Part shown: positions 17,141 to 26,330 of the stretch, one piece after another
How the letters are laid out: the number at the start of each line of letters is the position of its first letter
Numbering within the stretch: the stretch's first letter is position 1
DNA from: Nitrobacter sp051535215
Lineage (GTDB): Bacteria > Pseudomonadota > Alphaproteobacteria > Rhizobiales > Xanthobacteraceae
Direction: 5' to 3'
DNA length: 64,000 nt
NCBI RefSeq assembly: GCF_051535215.1
Contig: NZ_JBPPLY010000006.1
Coordinates: forward strand, 124,001-188,000
The notes under the pieces: model-generated
Told to the model about the DNA's origin: nothing
The model's input: the letters and a program-made list of their open reading frames with translations, nothing else
Databases searched by the model: none
Translations under genes and position numbers: made by a program

Positions 17141-17241
17141 AACGCGGTCGCTCCAGCGCGGCCTCCGTCAGCACATGCCGCTACCCACACCACAATGTCG
17201 GGGTCGGGTCCTCGCCGGAAGCGAGGACGCGAACGTCTCTA

Positions 17242-18201
17242 TTACTCGCCTTTTTTCCCGGGGCCACCCTGACGATACTCGATCATTGCGGATTTCCGAA
17301 TATCGTCCAGATAATCCTTGGATTTCTTCTCATACTTGGCGGCGAACATCTTCTCGCGGATTTCCTTTTTCTTCGGGGTATCCACGCTGGTCACTTTCTT
17401 TTCGCAGACAGCGACCATTTCCACGCCCTGCCGCGTGACCTCCGGCGGGGTCAGATGACCCACGGGCGTCTTGTCGAGTAGATCGCGAAGCGGCGGCGGC
17501 AGATCGGCCGACGTCTTGACAACGGTATCGCGTATCGTGGCATTCCGCATCGCCTTGAAAAGTTGAGCCGCATCCGCGCACGACTGCACGCGTTCGCGCA
17601 AGGACTCCGCTTCCTTGCGACGGGCCTCCATCACGGAAGCGGCGGCGCCCCGCGGAACGATCAACACCACCGGACGCATCTGGTATTCGAATCCCTCGGT
17701 TTTCGATTGGTCGCCGCCGCTGACCTTTAGCGCCTCGTTCACGTCGCGGTCGCTGACAAGAAGGCTGTCTTTGAAGCGCCCGCGCACGAGGCTTCCCCAG
17801 ACGAGATCGGCCTTCAGGCGCGCCTTGATCGTGTCCGGACGGACACCTTGCGAGGCGAGCGATTTCGTCAACTGGTCGGGCGACATTCGCATTCGCGCGC
17901 CCATGCTGGCATAGGCCTGGTCGATATCCGACGAAGTCGGGTTCACGCCGTATTTCTTGGCTTCCTTGATCTTCACCTTTTCGTCGATCAACTCGTCGAT
18001 GACCTGCTGCCGGGTCGGAGCCTTGTGCGTGGATATTTGAATCAGCCGGCTGCGCTGTTCGATGTCGAACGTGGTGATCGGCTCGCCGTTGACCATGACT
18101 GCCACGGACTGCGCATGCAGCGGCGAGTTCAGGCACGCCGACAGAAGAACTGCGAATATAGCAAGGTTGCGGAATGGCCGGAGAAGCAGGAGGATTTTCA
18201 T
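17242..18201 (-). CDS. SurA-like periplasmic chaperone/peptidyl-prolyl isomerase
   Basis: The 319-residue exported protein has a signal peptide (LLLLRPFRNLAIFAVLLSACLNSPLHAQ). The SurA N-domain follows, starting VAVMVNGEPITTFDIEQRSRL, then a single parvulin-like region (about 175-275). SurA escorts outer-membrane proteins through the periplasm. The protein is shorter than E. coli SurA, which has two parvulin domains. The start at 18201 is chosen for the signal peptide; no good ribosome site is seen, and the longer in-frame ORF adds an unlikely polar piece. It sits between lptD and pdxA, as surA does in E. coli. Confidence 0.87.
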   Translation of the reverse strand: MKILLLLRPFRNLAIFAVLLSACLNSPLHAQSVAVMVNGEPITTFDIEQRSRLIQISTHKAPTRQQVIDELIDEKVKIKEAKKYGVNPTSSDIDQAYASMGARMRMSPDQLTKSLASQGVRPDTIKARLKADLVWGSLVRGRFKDSLLVSDRDVNEALKVSGGDQSKTEGFEYQMRPVVLIVPRGAAASVMEARRKEAESLRERVQSCADAAQLFKAMRNATIRDTVVKTSADLPPPLRDLLDKTPVGHLTPPEVTRQGVEMVAVCEKKVTSVDTPKKKEIREKMFAAKYEKKSKDYLDDIRKSAMIEYRQGGPGKKGE

Positions 18202-18288
18202 GTCGCTGGCACTAGCAGATCTCTTATCAAGCGGATCGGGCCCACATACGGCGTGACCTGCCACTTTCACAGAGCCACCGCCCTGCAA

Positions 18289-20781
18289 TCACCGGACGCC
18301 CGCTCCGTTCCCGCCGCGGGTCTGACCCAAAGTCCGCAAGCCAAGTTGAAGCATGAAAGAATGGTTCAGCTGGGGCGGCGTTGATCCTGCGGAATATGTA
18401 TACGAGGTGACGTAATTGAGGCCGAGGACGAAGCAATCGTCCACATATCCTGCGCCGACTGTATACTGGTTGATCTCGTTGGATTCCAGATCCCAGCGTG
18501 CCGCACCCTGCACGACCCAGTTCGATGCGATCTTGACGGAACCGGAACCCAGAATGCCCCGTCGGCGCGTAAGATATCCGAGGTCAGGCTGCGCTGCGTA
18601 GTCGCCGTACAACACGCTCGCAGACCAACGGCTGAAGCTGGCGCGCCCTTCGGCCTCGAAACGTTGGACGGTCAGCGTCGCGTCGTCGAAACGCGCACGC
18701 GTGCTGAACGTGAAGATGCTGTTGGGCGAATAATTGATGCTCGTCACATAGTCCGATTGCTTGCGCTGCAAGCCGGAATCGACACCGGTATTGGTGAGGT
18801 CGGCGACGGCGAACGAGTTCAGCCCGAACAGATGATAGGATTGGCCGAACAGAAAATTGATCGAGCCGCCCTGATCGAACTGGGTCGTCGCCTTTACGCC
18901 GACATTGGCGCGACCGCCGCCTTCGACACGGTCGTAACCGGAGAACTTGTCGACGCTGAAAAGGTTGGTGGTGTCGAAGACAAGGCTTTGTGCATCCTCG
19001 TTCGGCAGCTTGCCTGCATAGCTCTCGTTCGGGCGGATGATGACCTGCGCGATCGGTTCGATCGTCGTGGTACCCCAAGGCTGAACGTTGATGAAGGGGT
19101 AGCGATACTCGAGACCCACCGCCGGCATAAAGCGGACCGTGCTCGCATTGCCGGGCTGCAGGAAGTTGGACACGCCCGGCTGGTTCGAGATGTCGGCATT
19201 GATCGCGTCGGCGCGAAGCGAAGCGAACGGTGTCCAGATCTGGCCGAAGGAATCGGTGAACGACTTCCGCCACTGCGCTTCGGCCGTCAGGCGTGTGTAG
19301 GTGCCGGGAACGCCGCGCAGAAGACAATTGTTAGGTGTCCGCGCCATCGGATCGGCTGACGTCGGGAGACACAGGAAAGAGGTGTTCGCCAGCGTCGAGA
19401 TCGGATCGAACTGGGCCTGATCGCGCGTGAGATTGGTGAAGTTGAACTTGTAGCTGAACTCTCCGCCGATGACCGAATGGTTGATGACGTTCGAATAGTC
19501 GATGACCGGCGCAACGATCGGAACCTGGCTCTGGTTGCCCGAAAAACTCAGATAGTGGATCGCACGCGCATCGAAATAGCTGCGGTTGCCGACGCCGGTC
19601 AAATAGAGTTGCGAGATCGCCTCGGTCGGCAGGCTGAGGAACGATTGCAGGGGATCGCTGTATTGCTTCAACCGGTAATCGGAGAAGAAATAGTAATCGC
19701 TCACCAGGACGCCGTCCCAGCCCCAGACCCACTTGTCGTTCAGTGCAAACTGTCCCTGTGTGTCGACACCGCCGCGGAACTGGCGATCGCCGGGTTGTCC
19801 GGCGAACACCTTCTGATCGAGTTGGTCGATTCCATAAGCGCGGATTTGATAGGCGCCGTCGAGGAGGCGCTGCCTGAACTCGCCCTGCACCAGCACGCCC
19901 TGCCGTGTGGTGAAGCGCGGCGAGAGAGTCAGGTCGTAGTTCGGCGCGAGCGCGAAATAATAGGGGACCTCCACCCCGACCCCGAACGGACTATAGGAAG
20001 TCACATACGGCATTAGAAAGCCGCTCTTGCGCTTCACGGTCGGATCTGGCGTGGAGAAGAACGGCATGTAGGCCAGCGGCACGCCGTAGAATTCCAGCCG
20101 GGCGTCCTCGAAATACAGCATCTTCTCGGTTTGATCGTGAATGATGCGGGCGCCCTTGACCTGCCACAGCGGAGGCTTTTTCGGATCCTCCCTGCAGGGG
20201 GCGCAGGCGGTGTAGACGCCGTTTTCGAAGACGGTGTAGTTGCCCTTGGTCCGATCGGCCCGGCTCGCTGCCATGCGCGTCGCGTCCGCGGTGTCGACCC
20301 TCAGCGAGTCGACGAAGCCGTCGCGGTAGTCGTCGCTCAGATCGAGGATGTTGGCGTAGGTGATCTTGCCGTCCGCATCGGTCATGCGGATGTTGCCCTC
20401 GGCGTGGAGCCTCTTCGTCTTCTGGTCGTAGATGACCTTGTCCGCCTCGACACTCGTGCCGTTGTAGAAGATCTGCACGTTGCCGACCGCCGACACGCGG
20501 GAGTTGTTGTAGTCGTAATCGAGTTCGGTTGCCTGAACGAGCATCTGCCCGTTGTTCTGCGCCGGTGGCGGCTTGGGCTTTGTCGGGTGAGGATTGAAGG
20601 CGAAACTCTGGGCCGCGGCCGGTGTGATCGTGACGATACCCAGCGAGGCGGTGGTGAGAAGGCCGAGCGCTGCCGGGACCAGGGAAGTCAGAATCACGGA
20701 CATGCCAATCCGGCGGCGGCGCCGGGAGGCGCGCCGCTCGCAGGCAGGCAAGCGTCTTCGGGGGGCGGCGATTGCAGCCAC
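18289..20781 (-). CDS. lptD: LptD, LPS-assembly outer-membrane protein
   Basis: LptD is the outer-membrane beta-barrel that inserts LPS into the outer leaflet with LptE. The product (830 residues from the GTG at 20781) has an N-terminal signal region, then an OstA/LptA-like jellyroll (MLVQATELDYDYNNSRVSAVGNV.., about 75-175). A large C-terminal barrel ends RGGNGAGVR. The GTG start overlaps the lptG stop (TAGTG) and follows AGGAGG at seven bases, which beats the internal ATG at 20703. With GTG the leader has a long Arg-rich n-region before SVILTSLVPAALGLL. The frame is open farther upstream, but that part is a shadow of lptG. Confidence 0.95.
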   Translation of the reverse strand: MAAIAAPRRRLPACERRASRRRRRIGMSVILTSLVPAALGLLTTASLGIVTITPAAAQSFAFNPHPTKPKPPPAQNNGQMLVQATELDYDYNNSRVSAVGNVQIFYNGTSVEADKVIYDQKTKRLHAEGNIRMTDADGKITYANILDLSDDYRDGFVDSLRVDTADATRMAASRADRTKGNYTVFENGVYTACAPCREDPKKPPLWQVKGARIIHDQTEKMLYFEDARLEFYGVPLAYMPFFSTPDPTVKRKSGFLMPYVTSYSPFGVGVEVPYYFALAPNYDLTLSPRFTTRQGVLVQGEFRQRLLDGAYQIRAYGIDQLDQKVFAGQPGDRQFRGGVDTQGQFALNDKWVWGWDGVLVSDYYFFSDYRLKQYSDPLQSFLSLPTEAISQLYLTGVGNRSYFDARAIHYLSFSGNQSQVPIVAPVIDYSNVINHSVIGGEFSYKFNFTNLTRDQAQFDPISTLANTSFLCLPTSADPMARTPNNCLLRGVPGTYTRLTAEAQWRKSFTDSFGQIWTPFASLRADAINADISNQPGVSNFLQPGNASTVRFMPAVGLEYRYPFINVQPWGTTTIEPIAQVIIRPNESYAGKLPNEDAQSLVFDTTNLFSVDKFSGYDRVEGGGRANVGVKATTQFDQGGSINFLFGQSYHLFGLNSFAVADLTNTGVDSGLQRKQSDYVTSINYSPNSIFTFSTRARFDDATLTVQRFEAEGRASFSRWSASVLYGDYAAQPDLGYLTRRRGILGSGSVKIASNWVVQGAARWDLESNEINQYTVGAGYVDDCFVLGLNYVTSYTYSAGSTPPQLNHSFMLQLGLRTLGQTRGGNGAGVR

Positions 20782-21878
20782 TACCCGTCCTCCTGGTACA
20801 GCAAGACCAAAAAGCCGGCGAGGCCGCCCACACAGACGGGCAGCCATGCCGCAGCAATCGGATTCATCAATTCGGCCTTGCTCAAATCCTCGGTTACCTT
20901 GGACAGGACATAGAGCAGAAAGCCTGATCCCACGCCACTCAAAACCATCTTCTGTACGCCGCCGAAGCGGAAGAACCGGAGGCTCACCGAAGCTGCCAAC
21001 ATGACCATTGCAGCCAGCAAAAACGGCTGTGCGAGGAGTTTGTGGTATTGCAGCCGGTAGCCAGCGGTGGCGAACCCCGAACTCTCGGATGACCGGATAT
21101 AGCCCGGAAGTTGCCAAAATGACACAGTCTCGGGGGTCGAAAAACTGTTCCGCACCTGGGCCGGAGTGAGGCTGGTCGGCAGGACGAATCGTTCCTGCTC
21201 GACCGGAGGGCTGTCGAGCGTAAAGCGGCGCACGTCCTTGAACAGCCAGCGGCCCTTCTCCAGGGTTGCCTCGCGTGCCTCGATACGTTCCCTGAATTGG
21301 AAGTCGGGATCGAACCTGAACACGGTGAGCCCGGTCAGGCGGACGCCCTGCTGTTCGCTGCGCGCAGCGTTGATGATGGCCTGACCCTCGTTCGTCACCT
21401 GATTGATCCAGAAACCGGACGCGTCCTGCAGGCCTCCTGCGGGGGCGCTGCCGAACAGTTCGGCTTCCATCGCTTTGGACAGTTCGCGCAGATTGGCGGA
21501 CATCGGATTGTAGGCTGTGGTCGCCAGCACGCCGAGGACGAGGGCGGACGCGAGCGCCGGCGAGATGAACTGCCACGCGGAGACGCCGGCGGCGCGCGCC
21601 ACTACCAGTTCGAGCCGCCGCGACAAGGCCAAGTAGCAGGTCATGGCGCCGATCAGCACACAAAACGGCGTCAGTTTCTCCAGCAGTTGCGGCACCCTGA
21701 ATAGCGAAGTTTCCGCAACCATGATCGCCGACGCCGAGGCAAGTCCGGAGGTTCTGCGGACCATCTCGATATAGTCGACGAGAACGAGAAGCAGGAAGAT
21801 GCTGACGAACACGCCGAGGGCAGCCACAGCGAAACGGCCGGCGAAATAGCGACCCAATGTGTTCGTCAACATGCTCAT
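20781..21878 (-). CDS. lptG: LptG, LPS export ABC transporter permease
   Basis: LptG is one of two inner-membrane subunits that extract LPS for the LptB2FG transporter. The 365-residue YjgP/YjgQ protein begins LGRYFAGRFAVAALGVFVSIFLLLVLVDYIEMVRR. It has three N-terminal and three C-terminal membrane helices around a periplasmic jellyroll. PQLLEKLTPFCVLIGAM is a typical cytoplasmic coupling region. It overlaps lptF by four bases and lptD by one, so lptF-lptG-lptD is one tightly coupled transcript. No lptB is seen in this window. Confidence 0.96.
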   Translation of the reverse strand: MSMLTNTLGRYFAGRFAVAALGVFVSIFLLLVLVDYIEMVRRTSGLASASAIMVAETSLFRVPQLLEKLTPFCVLIGAMTCYLALSRRLELVVARAAGVSAWQFISPALASALVLGVLATTAYNPMSANLRELSKAMEAELFGSAPAGGLQDASGFWINQVTNEGQAIINAARSEQQGVRLTGLTVFRFDPDFQFRERIEAREATLEKGRWLFKDVRRFTLDSPPVEQERFVLPTSLTPAQVRNSFSTPETVSFWQLPGYIRSSESSGFATAGYRLQYHKLLAQPFLLAAMVMLAASVSLRFFRFGGVQKMVLSGVGSGFLLYVLSKVTEDLSKAELMNPIAAAWLPVCVGGLAGFLVLLYQEDG

Positions 21879-23044
21879 GCGGCAACGGGCCTCCTGAACA
21901 GGCGGAGGAGTCGCGCGTTCGATCTGTTGATTGCTTCCATCAACGCGGCGGGCGGTTCGAGCACGGTTCCGGCGACGATCACGCGAACGCTGAGGCCGAT
22001 CGCGCCGAACAGAAGCAGATATTGCAGAAGCGCTGCCATCGGTGACTTCACTGTCATGACCGACAGCGCAAAACCTGCCATGCGCAGGCCGAACACGGAG
22101 GCGATCGCCGCGCCCATGGAGAAGTTGCGGCTCTGACGCGTGGTGCGCGGCGTTCCAAGGAATGCAAAGGTCAGTGCGGCGAAGGCAAACGGATAGATCG
22201 GCGCCGTGAAGCGGTCATGGAGCTCGGCGCGGAACTGGCCCGGCAGTTGTTGAACCAGCGGGTCCGCCGGCTCCGGCGCGATCAGTTCCCAGAGATAGCG
22301 CTCGCGGATGCCGTAAACGACGTCGTGCCCCCGGTTCGAGAATTTCGACATGTCGAACGCGTTGCGGCGGAACGCCACCATGTTCGGTTCACGCTTGCCG
22401 GATTCGAGTCGCTCCAGATGTCCGTTCTCGAGAACCAGGAACGATCCCTGATCGTTCTTCGTCACGGTCCCCTGGTCCGCAATGATGCTGAGCCGCTCGT
22501 TCGGATTGCGGCGGTCGTCGATGAATATCCCAACGAGCAGGCCGCCGGGCTGGCGTTCCCGAACCCTGATCGTCAGATTCGGATCGAGCTGTGCAAATCG
22601 TCCGGGCTGCAGAACGTTCGCCAGAACGTCGGCAGTGATTTCGGCGTCCCATCGTTTCAGCCGTCGCATGCCGTCGGGCGCGAGATAGGCCGCGATGAAC
22701 GCCACAAGCAAAGCCACGACCACGGTGGCGTAGATGAAGGGCCGGAACAGCCGAAACGGCGACAGGCCTGCAGCGTTCATCACGATGATTTCGGAATCGG
22801 TCGCAAGCTTGTGGAGGGTGTGCGAAATCGCGATCATCAGCGCGATCGGCGAGATGATCAGCACCAGCACCGGAATCGCGAGGCTGGTGATCCCCAGAAA
22901 CGTCAGGATGGTCTGGCCCTGACTCGTCATCAGGTCGATGCCGCGCAACGCCTGCGTAATCCAGATCACGCCCGTCAGGCTGACCAGGACCACGAGGAAC
23001 GACGCCAGCGTCGTCCGGAAAATATACTTATCGATCGACCCCAT
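21875..23044 (-). CDS. lptF: LptF, LPS export ABC transporter permease
   Basis: LptF pairs with LptG in the LPS-extracting transporter. The 389-residue YjgP/YjgQ protein starts MGSIDKYIFRTTLASFLVVLVSLTGVIWITQAL. It shows six membrane helices with a periplasmic domain at about 140-270. ATDSEIIVMNAAGLSPFRLFRP is the coupling helix region. It leads the lptF-lptG-lptD-surA-pdxA-ksgA block, divergent from pepA across a 365-base gap. Its promoter should lie in that gap. Confidence 0.96.
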   Translation of the reverse strand: MGSIDKYIFRTTLASFLVVLVSLTGVIWITQALRGIDLMTSQGQTILTFLGITSLAIPVLVLIISPIALMIAISHTLHKLATDSEIIVMNAAGLSPFRLFRPFIYATVVVALLVAFIAAYLAPDGMRRLKRWDAEITADVLANVLQPGRFAQLDPNLTIRVRERQPGGLLVGIFIDDRRNPNERLSIIADQGTVTKNDQGSFLVLENGHLERLESGKREPNMVAFRRNAFDMSKFSNRGHDVVYGIRERYLWELIAPEPADPLVQQLPGQFRAELHDRFTAPIYPFAFAALTFAFLGTPRTTRQSRNFSMGAAIASVFGLRMAGFALSVMTVKSPMAALLQYLLLFGAIGLSVRVIVAGTVLEPPAALMEAINRSNARLLRLFRRPVAA

Positions 23045-23409
23045 TGGTCTGAACGATCCCCCGTCCTCCGGATCGGAACAACCAGTCGCGTCCCGATTCC
23101 GATGGAGGCTTCCCCCAAAGCCCCGGCAGTTTACCTGACTCGCCCCTCAGTACCATCCCTTTGATCTGTCAACAAAATGGCTGGGCCTCAATGCGCATCG
23201 ATTATGGTTAAATTCCAGCCTATGTGACCTTGCCGTCACGACGGCGGGACATCAAATGCGGCTCTGGCGTGTTTTGAGCCCTAACGGCTGCGGATAGCTG
23301 ATCCGGGATCGCGGACCCTTGGCAGCGTTGCCTTTGACAGGTCATAGTCGGCTCTTCACAAGCCAGCCTGTTTTGACGCTGCGCCGCCCCTGATTCTGGA
23401 GGATTTTTG
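23045..23409. other. Divergent lptF-pepA intergenic region
   Basis: These 365 bases must hold promoters for lptF (minus) and pepA (plus). I see no credible gene. A TTGACA stands at 23334-23339 with no good -10 after it. GCCGTCACGACGGC at 23232-23245 is a perfect dyad with a 2-base centre and could be an operator. Nothing else stands out. Confidence 0.45.
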
Positions 23410-24915
23410 ATGCCCGACGCCGTCAAGGTGGGCTTTGTTCCGTTTTCGGCCGCGCCGCGCGGCATCCTCGTGGTGTTCTGCGACGAGACTCTGAAATTCG
23501 GCCGGGCCGCGAGCAAGGCTCTCGGCGCGTCAGCCGCAGTCGTCAAACGAGCCTCGGCGACCAATCGGTTCAAGGGCAACAGCGCTGCGACGCTCGATAT
23601 CCTCGCGCCGGAGGGACTCAAGGTTGATCGCCTGATCGTCGTCGGTGCCGGCAAGGCGTCGGCCCTCAAGGACAGTGATTTCCTCAAATTCGGCGGCGTT
23701 CTCGCCGGAAAGATTCGCGGCAACGGCGGCGCTGTGACGGTCATTGCCGAGTTGCCGTCGGCGGCGATGAGCCCCGATCAGTCGGCGTCGCTGGCTTCCG
23801 GCATCCGGTTGCGCGCCTACAAATTCGATCGCTACAAGACCAGGAAGAAAGACGGGGACGATACGGCGACGCTGCATGCGGACGTGTCGATCGCGGTCGC
23901 CGACGTGGCCGCTGCGAAGAAAGCGTTCGCGCCGGCCAATCACGTTGTCGATGGCGTCATCATCGCGCGCGATCTCGTGAACGAGCCACCGAATGTGCTT
24001 TATCCGGAGGAGTTCGCGCGGCGCGCCAGCCGGCTGCGAACGGCCGGCGTCAGAATAGACATCCTCGACGTCAAGGCGATGACCAAGCTCGGCATGGGCG
24101 CGTTGCTGGGCGTCGGGCAGGGGTCGACGCGACCCAGCCGGACGGTGGTGATGCGCTGGAACGGCGGCAGGAAAGGCGAGCCGCCGATCGCGTTTGTCGG
24201 AAAGGGCGTCTGCTTCGATACCGGTGGTATTTCGATCAAGCCCGCCTCCAACATGGAGGAGATGAAGGGCGACATGGGCGGCGCCGCCTGCGTGGTCGGG
24301 TTGATGCATGCGCTCGCAACGCGCAAGGCGAAGGTCAACGTCGTCGGCGCGATCGGTCTCGTCGAGAACATGCCAGATGGCAACGCGCAGCGGCCCGGCG
24401 ATATCGTGACCTCGATGTCGGGCCAGACCATCGAGGTCATCAATACTGACGCGGAAGGTCGGCTGGTCCTCGCCGACGTGCTCTGGTACGTCGCAAAAAA
24501 AATCAAGCCGAAGATCATGGTTGACCTGGCGACGCTGACCGGCGCGATCATGGTGGCGCTCGGCACCGAACACGCCGGCCTGTTCTCCAACAACGATGAA
24601 CTCTCGGAGCGGCTCACCAAAGTCGGCCTCGAGACCGGCGAGCGGGTCTGGCGCATGCCGCTGGCGCCTGAATACGACAAGCTGATCGATTCGCAGTTCG
24701 CCGACATGAAGAACATCGGCGGCCGCTTCGGCGGCTCGATCACGGCGGCGCAATTTCTGCAGCGGTTCGTCGACAACACGCCGTGGGCGCATCTCGACAT
24801 CGCGGGAACGGCGATGGGCGCTGCGAAATCCGAGATCAACCAGAGTTGGGGATCAGGGTTCGGCGTGCGCCTGCTGGACCGGCTGGTTGCGGAGTATTAC
24901 GAAGCGCGGCGATGA
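23410..24915 (+). CDS. pepA: Leucyl aminopeptidase, M17 family
   Basis: PepA removes N-terminal residues from peptides in the cytoplasm; some homologues also bind DNA. The 501-residue protein has an N-terminal domain (1-165) and a C-terminal catalytic domain. Metal-binding and catalytic motifs are visible: GKGVCFDTGGISIKPASNMEEMKGDMGGAA and NTDAEGRLVLADVLWY. The end, DIAGTAMG.., WGSGFGVRLL, is typical. The start at 23410 follows GGAGGA at seven bases; a TTG three bases earlier is unlikely. It overlaps holC by four bases, an arrangement also known from enteric bacteria. Confidence 0.97.
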   Translation: MPDAVKVGFVPFSAAPRGILVVFCDETLKFGRAASKALGASAAVVKRASATNRFKGNSAATLDILAPEGLKVDRLIVVGAGKASALKDSDFLKFGGVLAGKIRGNGGAVTVIAELPSAAMSPDQSASLASGIRLRAYKFDRYKTRKKDGDDTATLHADVSIAVADVAAAKKAFAPANHVVDGVIIARDLVNEPPNVLYPEEFARRASRLRTAGVRIDILDVKAMTKLGMGALLGVGQGSTRPSRTVVMRWNGGRKGEPPIAFVGKGVCFDTGGISIKPASNMEEMKGDMGGAACVVGLMHALATRKAKVNVVGAIGLVENMPDGNAQRPGDIVTSMSGQTIEVINTDAEGRLVLADVLWYVAKKIKPKIMVDLATLTGAIMVALGTEHAGLFSNNDELSERLTKVGLETGERVWRMPLAPEYDKLIDSQFADMKNIGGRFGGSITAAQFLQRFVDNTPWAHLDIAGTAMGAAKSEINQSWGSGFGVRLLDRLVAEYYEARR

Positions 24916-25364
24916 CCGAGGTCCTGTTCTATCATTTGCAGAACATGTCGCTTGAAAATGTTCTGCCGCCGCTGCTCGAAAAGACCTTTGAGCGCGGCTG
25001 GCGGGCCGTCGTCCACACAACTTCCGAGGAGCGCGCCGATGCGCTCGACGCGCATCTGTGGACCTATCGCGACGATTCGTTCCTGCCGCATGCCACCTGG
25101 CGGATCAAGGATGCCAGCGAACAGCCGATCGTGCTGACAATCGACGAACATAATCCCAATCAGGCAACCGTCATGTTTCTGATCGACAATGCGCCCCTGC
25201 CGGAGAACCCGGAGGTCTATGAACGGCTGGTGCTGGTCTTCGACGGCGACGACGGCGTCGCCCTGGAGGCGGCACGAACCGTCTGGGCCGACTGCAAGTC
25301 GCGTGGATTTGATGTGACTTACTGGCAGGCGGACGACCGGGGCCGCTGGCAGCGCCGCCAATAG
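24912..25364 (+). CDS. holC: DNA polymerase III chi subunit
   Basis: HolC (chi) links the clamp loader to single-stranded DNA-binding protein. The 150-residue protein begins MTEVLFYHLQNMSLENVLPPLLEKTFERGWRAVVHT. It has the conserved LDAHLWTYRDDSFLPH and VLTIDEHNPNQATVMFLID segments and ends FDVTYWQADDRGRWQRRQ. The start at 24912 overlaps the pepA stop (ATGA), which supports co-translation. The AT-rich region follows directly after the stop. Confidence 0.95.
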   Translation: MTEVLFYHLQNMSLENVLPPLLEKTFERGWRAVVHTTSEERADALDAHLWTYRDDSFLPHATWRIKDASEQPIVLTIDEHNPNQATVMFLIDNAPLPENPEVYERLVLVFDGDDGVALEAARTVWADCKSRGFDVTYWQADDRGRWQRRQ

Positions 25365-25663
25365 CGATATATACGTCAATATATATTGTAATTTATTAAT
25401 ATTTAAGGCTTTCTGATATTGGCTGCCAGAGCCTTGAATCTGAAGTCCGCCTCCTTGTGCAGCGCCTTCGGAAGCTAGCTTCAGATTCGAAAGGGCACTG
25501 GAAAACTTATAATTGCGGTGGGGTCAGGTTCAGAAGTTCGCTTGAAGCGCTCGCAGAGAAAATAATGAAGCGAACTTCTGAACCACTACATCAGCCAGCC
25601 ATGGTCATGCCTCAAATTGGTGTTCGGACGAGTCTCCAGGATCAGTCGGGAACAGAGTTCATC
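25365..25663. other. AT-rich patch and inverted repeats between holC and lipoprotein gene
   Basis: Bases 25370-25415 are very AT-rich (TATATA, AATATATATT, AATTTATTAATATTTAA) in an otherwise GC-rich chromosome. GAATCTGAAG (25436-25445) and CTTCAGATTC (25479-25488) form an inverted repeat, with the palindrome GAAGCTAGCTTC at 25471-25482 inside it. A perfect 17-bp inverted repeat lies at 25527-25543 and 25568-25584. An open frame from 25457 crosses this area, but it has no ribosome site and its product looks unlike protein before the lipoprotein signal. Confidence 0.6.
25527..25584. repeat. Perfect 17-bp inverted repeat
   Basis: The arms 25527-25543 (GGTTCAGAAGTTCGCTT) and 25568-25584 are exact complements around a 24-base loop. 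It could be a strong RNA hairpin, an operator or the ends of a small decayed element. No T-tract follows, so a plain terminator is less likely. Confidence 0.75.
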
Positions 25664-26245
25664 GTGAGACAGCCCAGATTTCGCCGAAGGGCCTTGATGT
25701 CGTTGCTTCTGCTGGCGCCGCTCGTCACCGGCTGCGGCAGCGCATCGGACATGTTGTCATCCGACCTTCTGTCCAAGGATGCGGACTGGTTCTCGCGATC
25801 CGGCAGGCTTTTCATCAGGAATGTCTCGATCGAAACGCCGCCGCTGACGCCGGACAAGCCGGTGACGCCGGACGACCTCATCAGCGCAGACGGCCTTTGT
25901 CCGGGCATGGCGCCGCCGATCGGCTCGGGCGAATCAAGCGCGCTTTCTGACGGCGCCTCAGGGGGGCCGACAACCACGGCGTCCACGGCGCCTGTAACAG
26001 GCACGGTCGCGCTGGGCCACACCGAATGCGACGTGACGCGCGGCATCGGCGCGCCGGACAATGTCAGCCTTTCCAACAATCCGCACGGCGATCGGGTTGC
26101 GGTGTTGACGTTCCTGCACGGGCCTCGCGCCGGAATCTACACTTTTACGGCGGGACGTCTGTCCTCGATCGAAAAAGCGCCAGAACCGGTCGCCCCGCCA
26201 AGGCCGGAACGGCGGGCGAAAAAGAAAAAAGGCGCAGCGACCTGA
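25664..26245 (+). CDS. Putative lipoprotein of unknown function
   Basis: From the GTG at 25664 the product has 193 residues: an Arg-rich n-region (RQPRFRRRALM), a hydrophobic core (SLLLLAPL) and a lipobox VTGC with the lipidated Cys near 26. A Pro/Ser/Thr-rich linker follows. The C-terminal part, HTECDVTRGIGAPDNVSLSNNPHGDRVAVLTFLHGPRAGIYTFTAGRLSSIE, recalls SmpA/BamE-like small lipoprotein folds in pattern, but I cannot confirm it. The tail is Lys/Arg-rich. The start is uncertain: ATGs at 25601, 25607 and 25697 are in frame, and none has a strong ribosome site. Confidence 0.65.
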   Translation: MRQPRFRRRALMSLLLLAPLVTGCGSASDMLSSDLLSKDADWFSRSGRLFIRNVSIETPPLTPDKPVTPDDLISADGLCPGMAPPIGSGESSALSDGASGGPTTTASTAPVTGTVALGHTECDVTRGIGAPDNVSLSNNPHGDRVAVLTFLHGPRAGIYTFTAGRLSSIEKAPEPVAPPRPERRAKKKKGAAT

Positions 26246-26330
26246 GATGCGCAGCGGCGGTTTCCGTCAAAGCCTTTCCGTCATGTTTTGCTCGAAAACG
26301 CCGGAGTCTTTCCGCTTCGGATAAAATCAG

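Noticed and set aside
18289..21885. A single 1198-codon frame spanning lptD and lptG that could be read as a fusion.
   Set aside because: Only the lptD part looks like protein. The upstream part is the +frame shadow of lptG, and the lptD start has its own ribosome site.
25457..25663. N-terminal extension of the lipoprotein by 69 codons.
   Set aside because: It crosses a perfect inverted repeat and has no ribosome site, and its residues show no conservation pattern I recognise. A start near the signal peptide is more likely.
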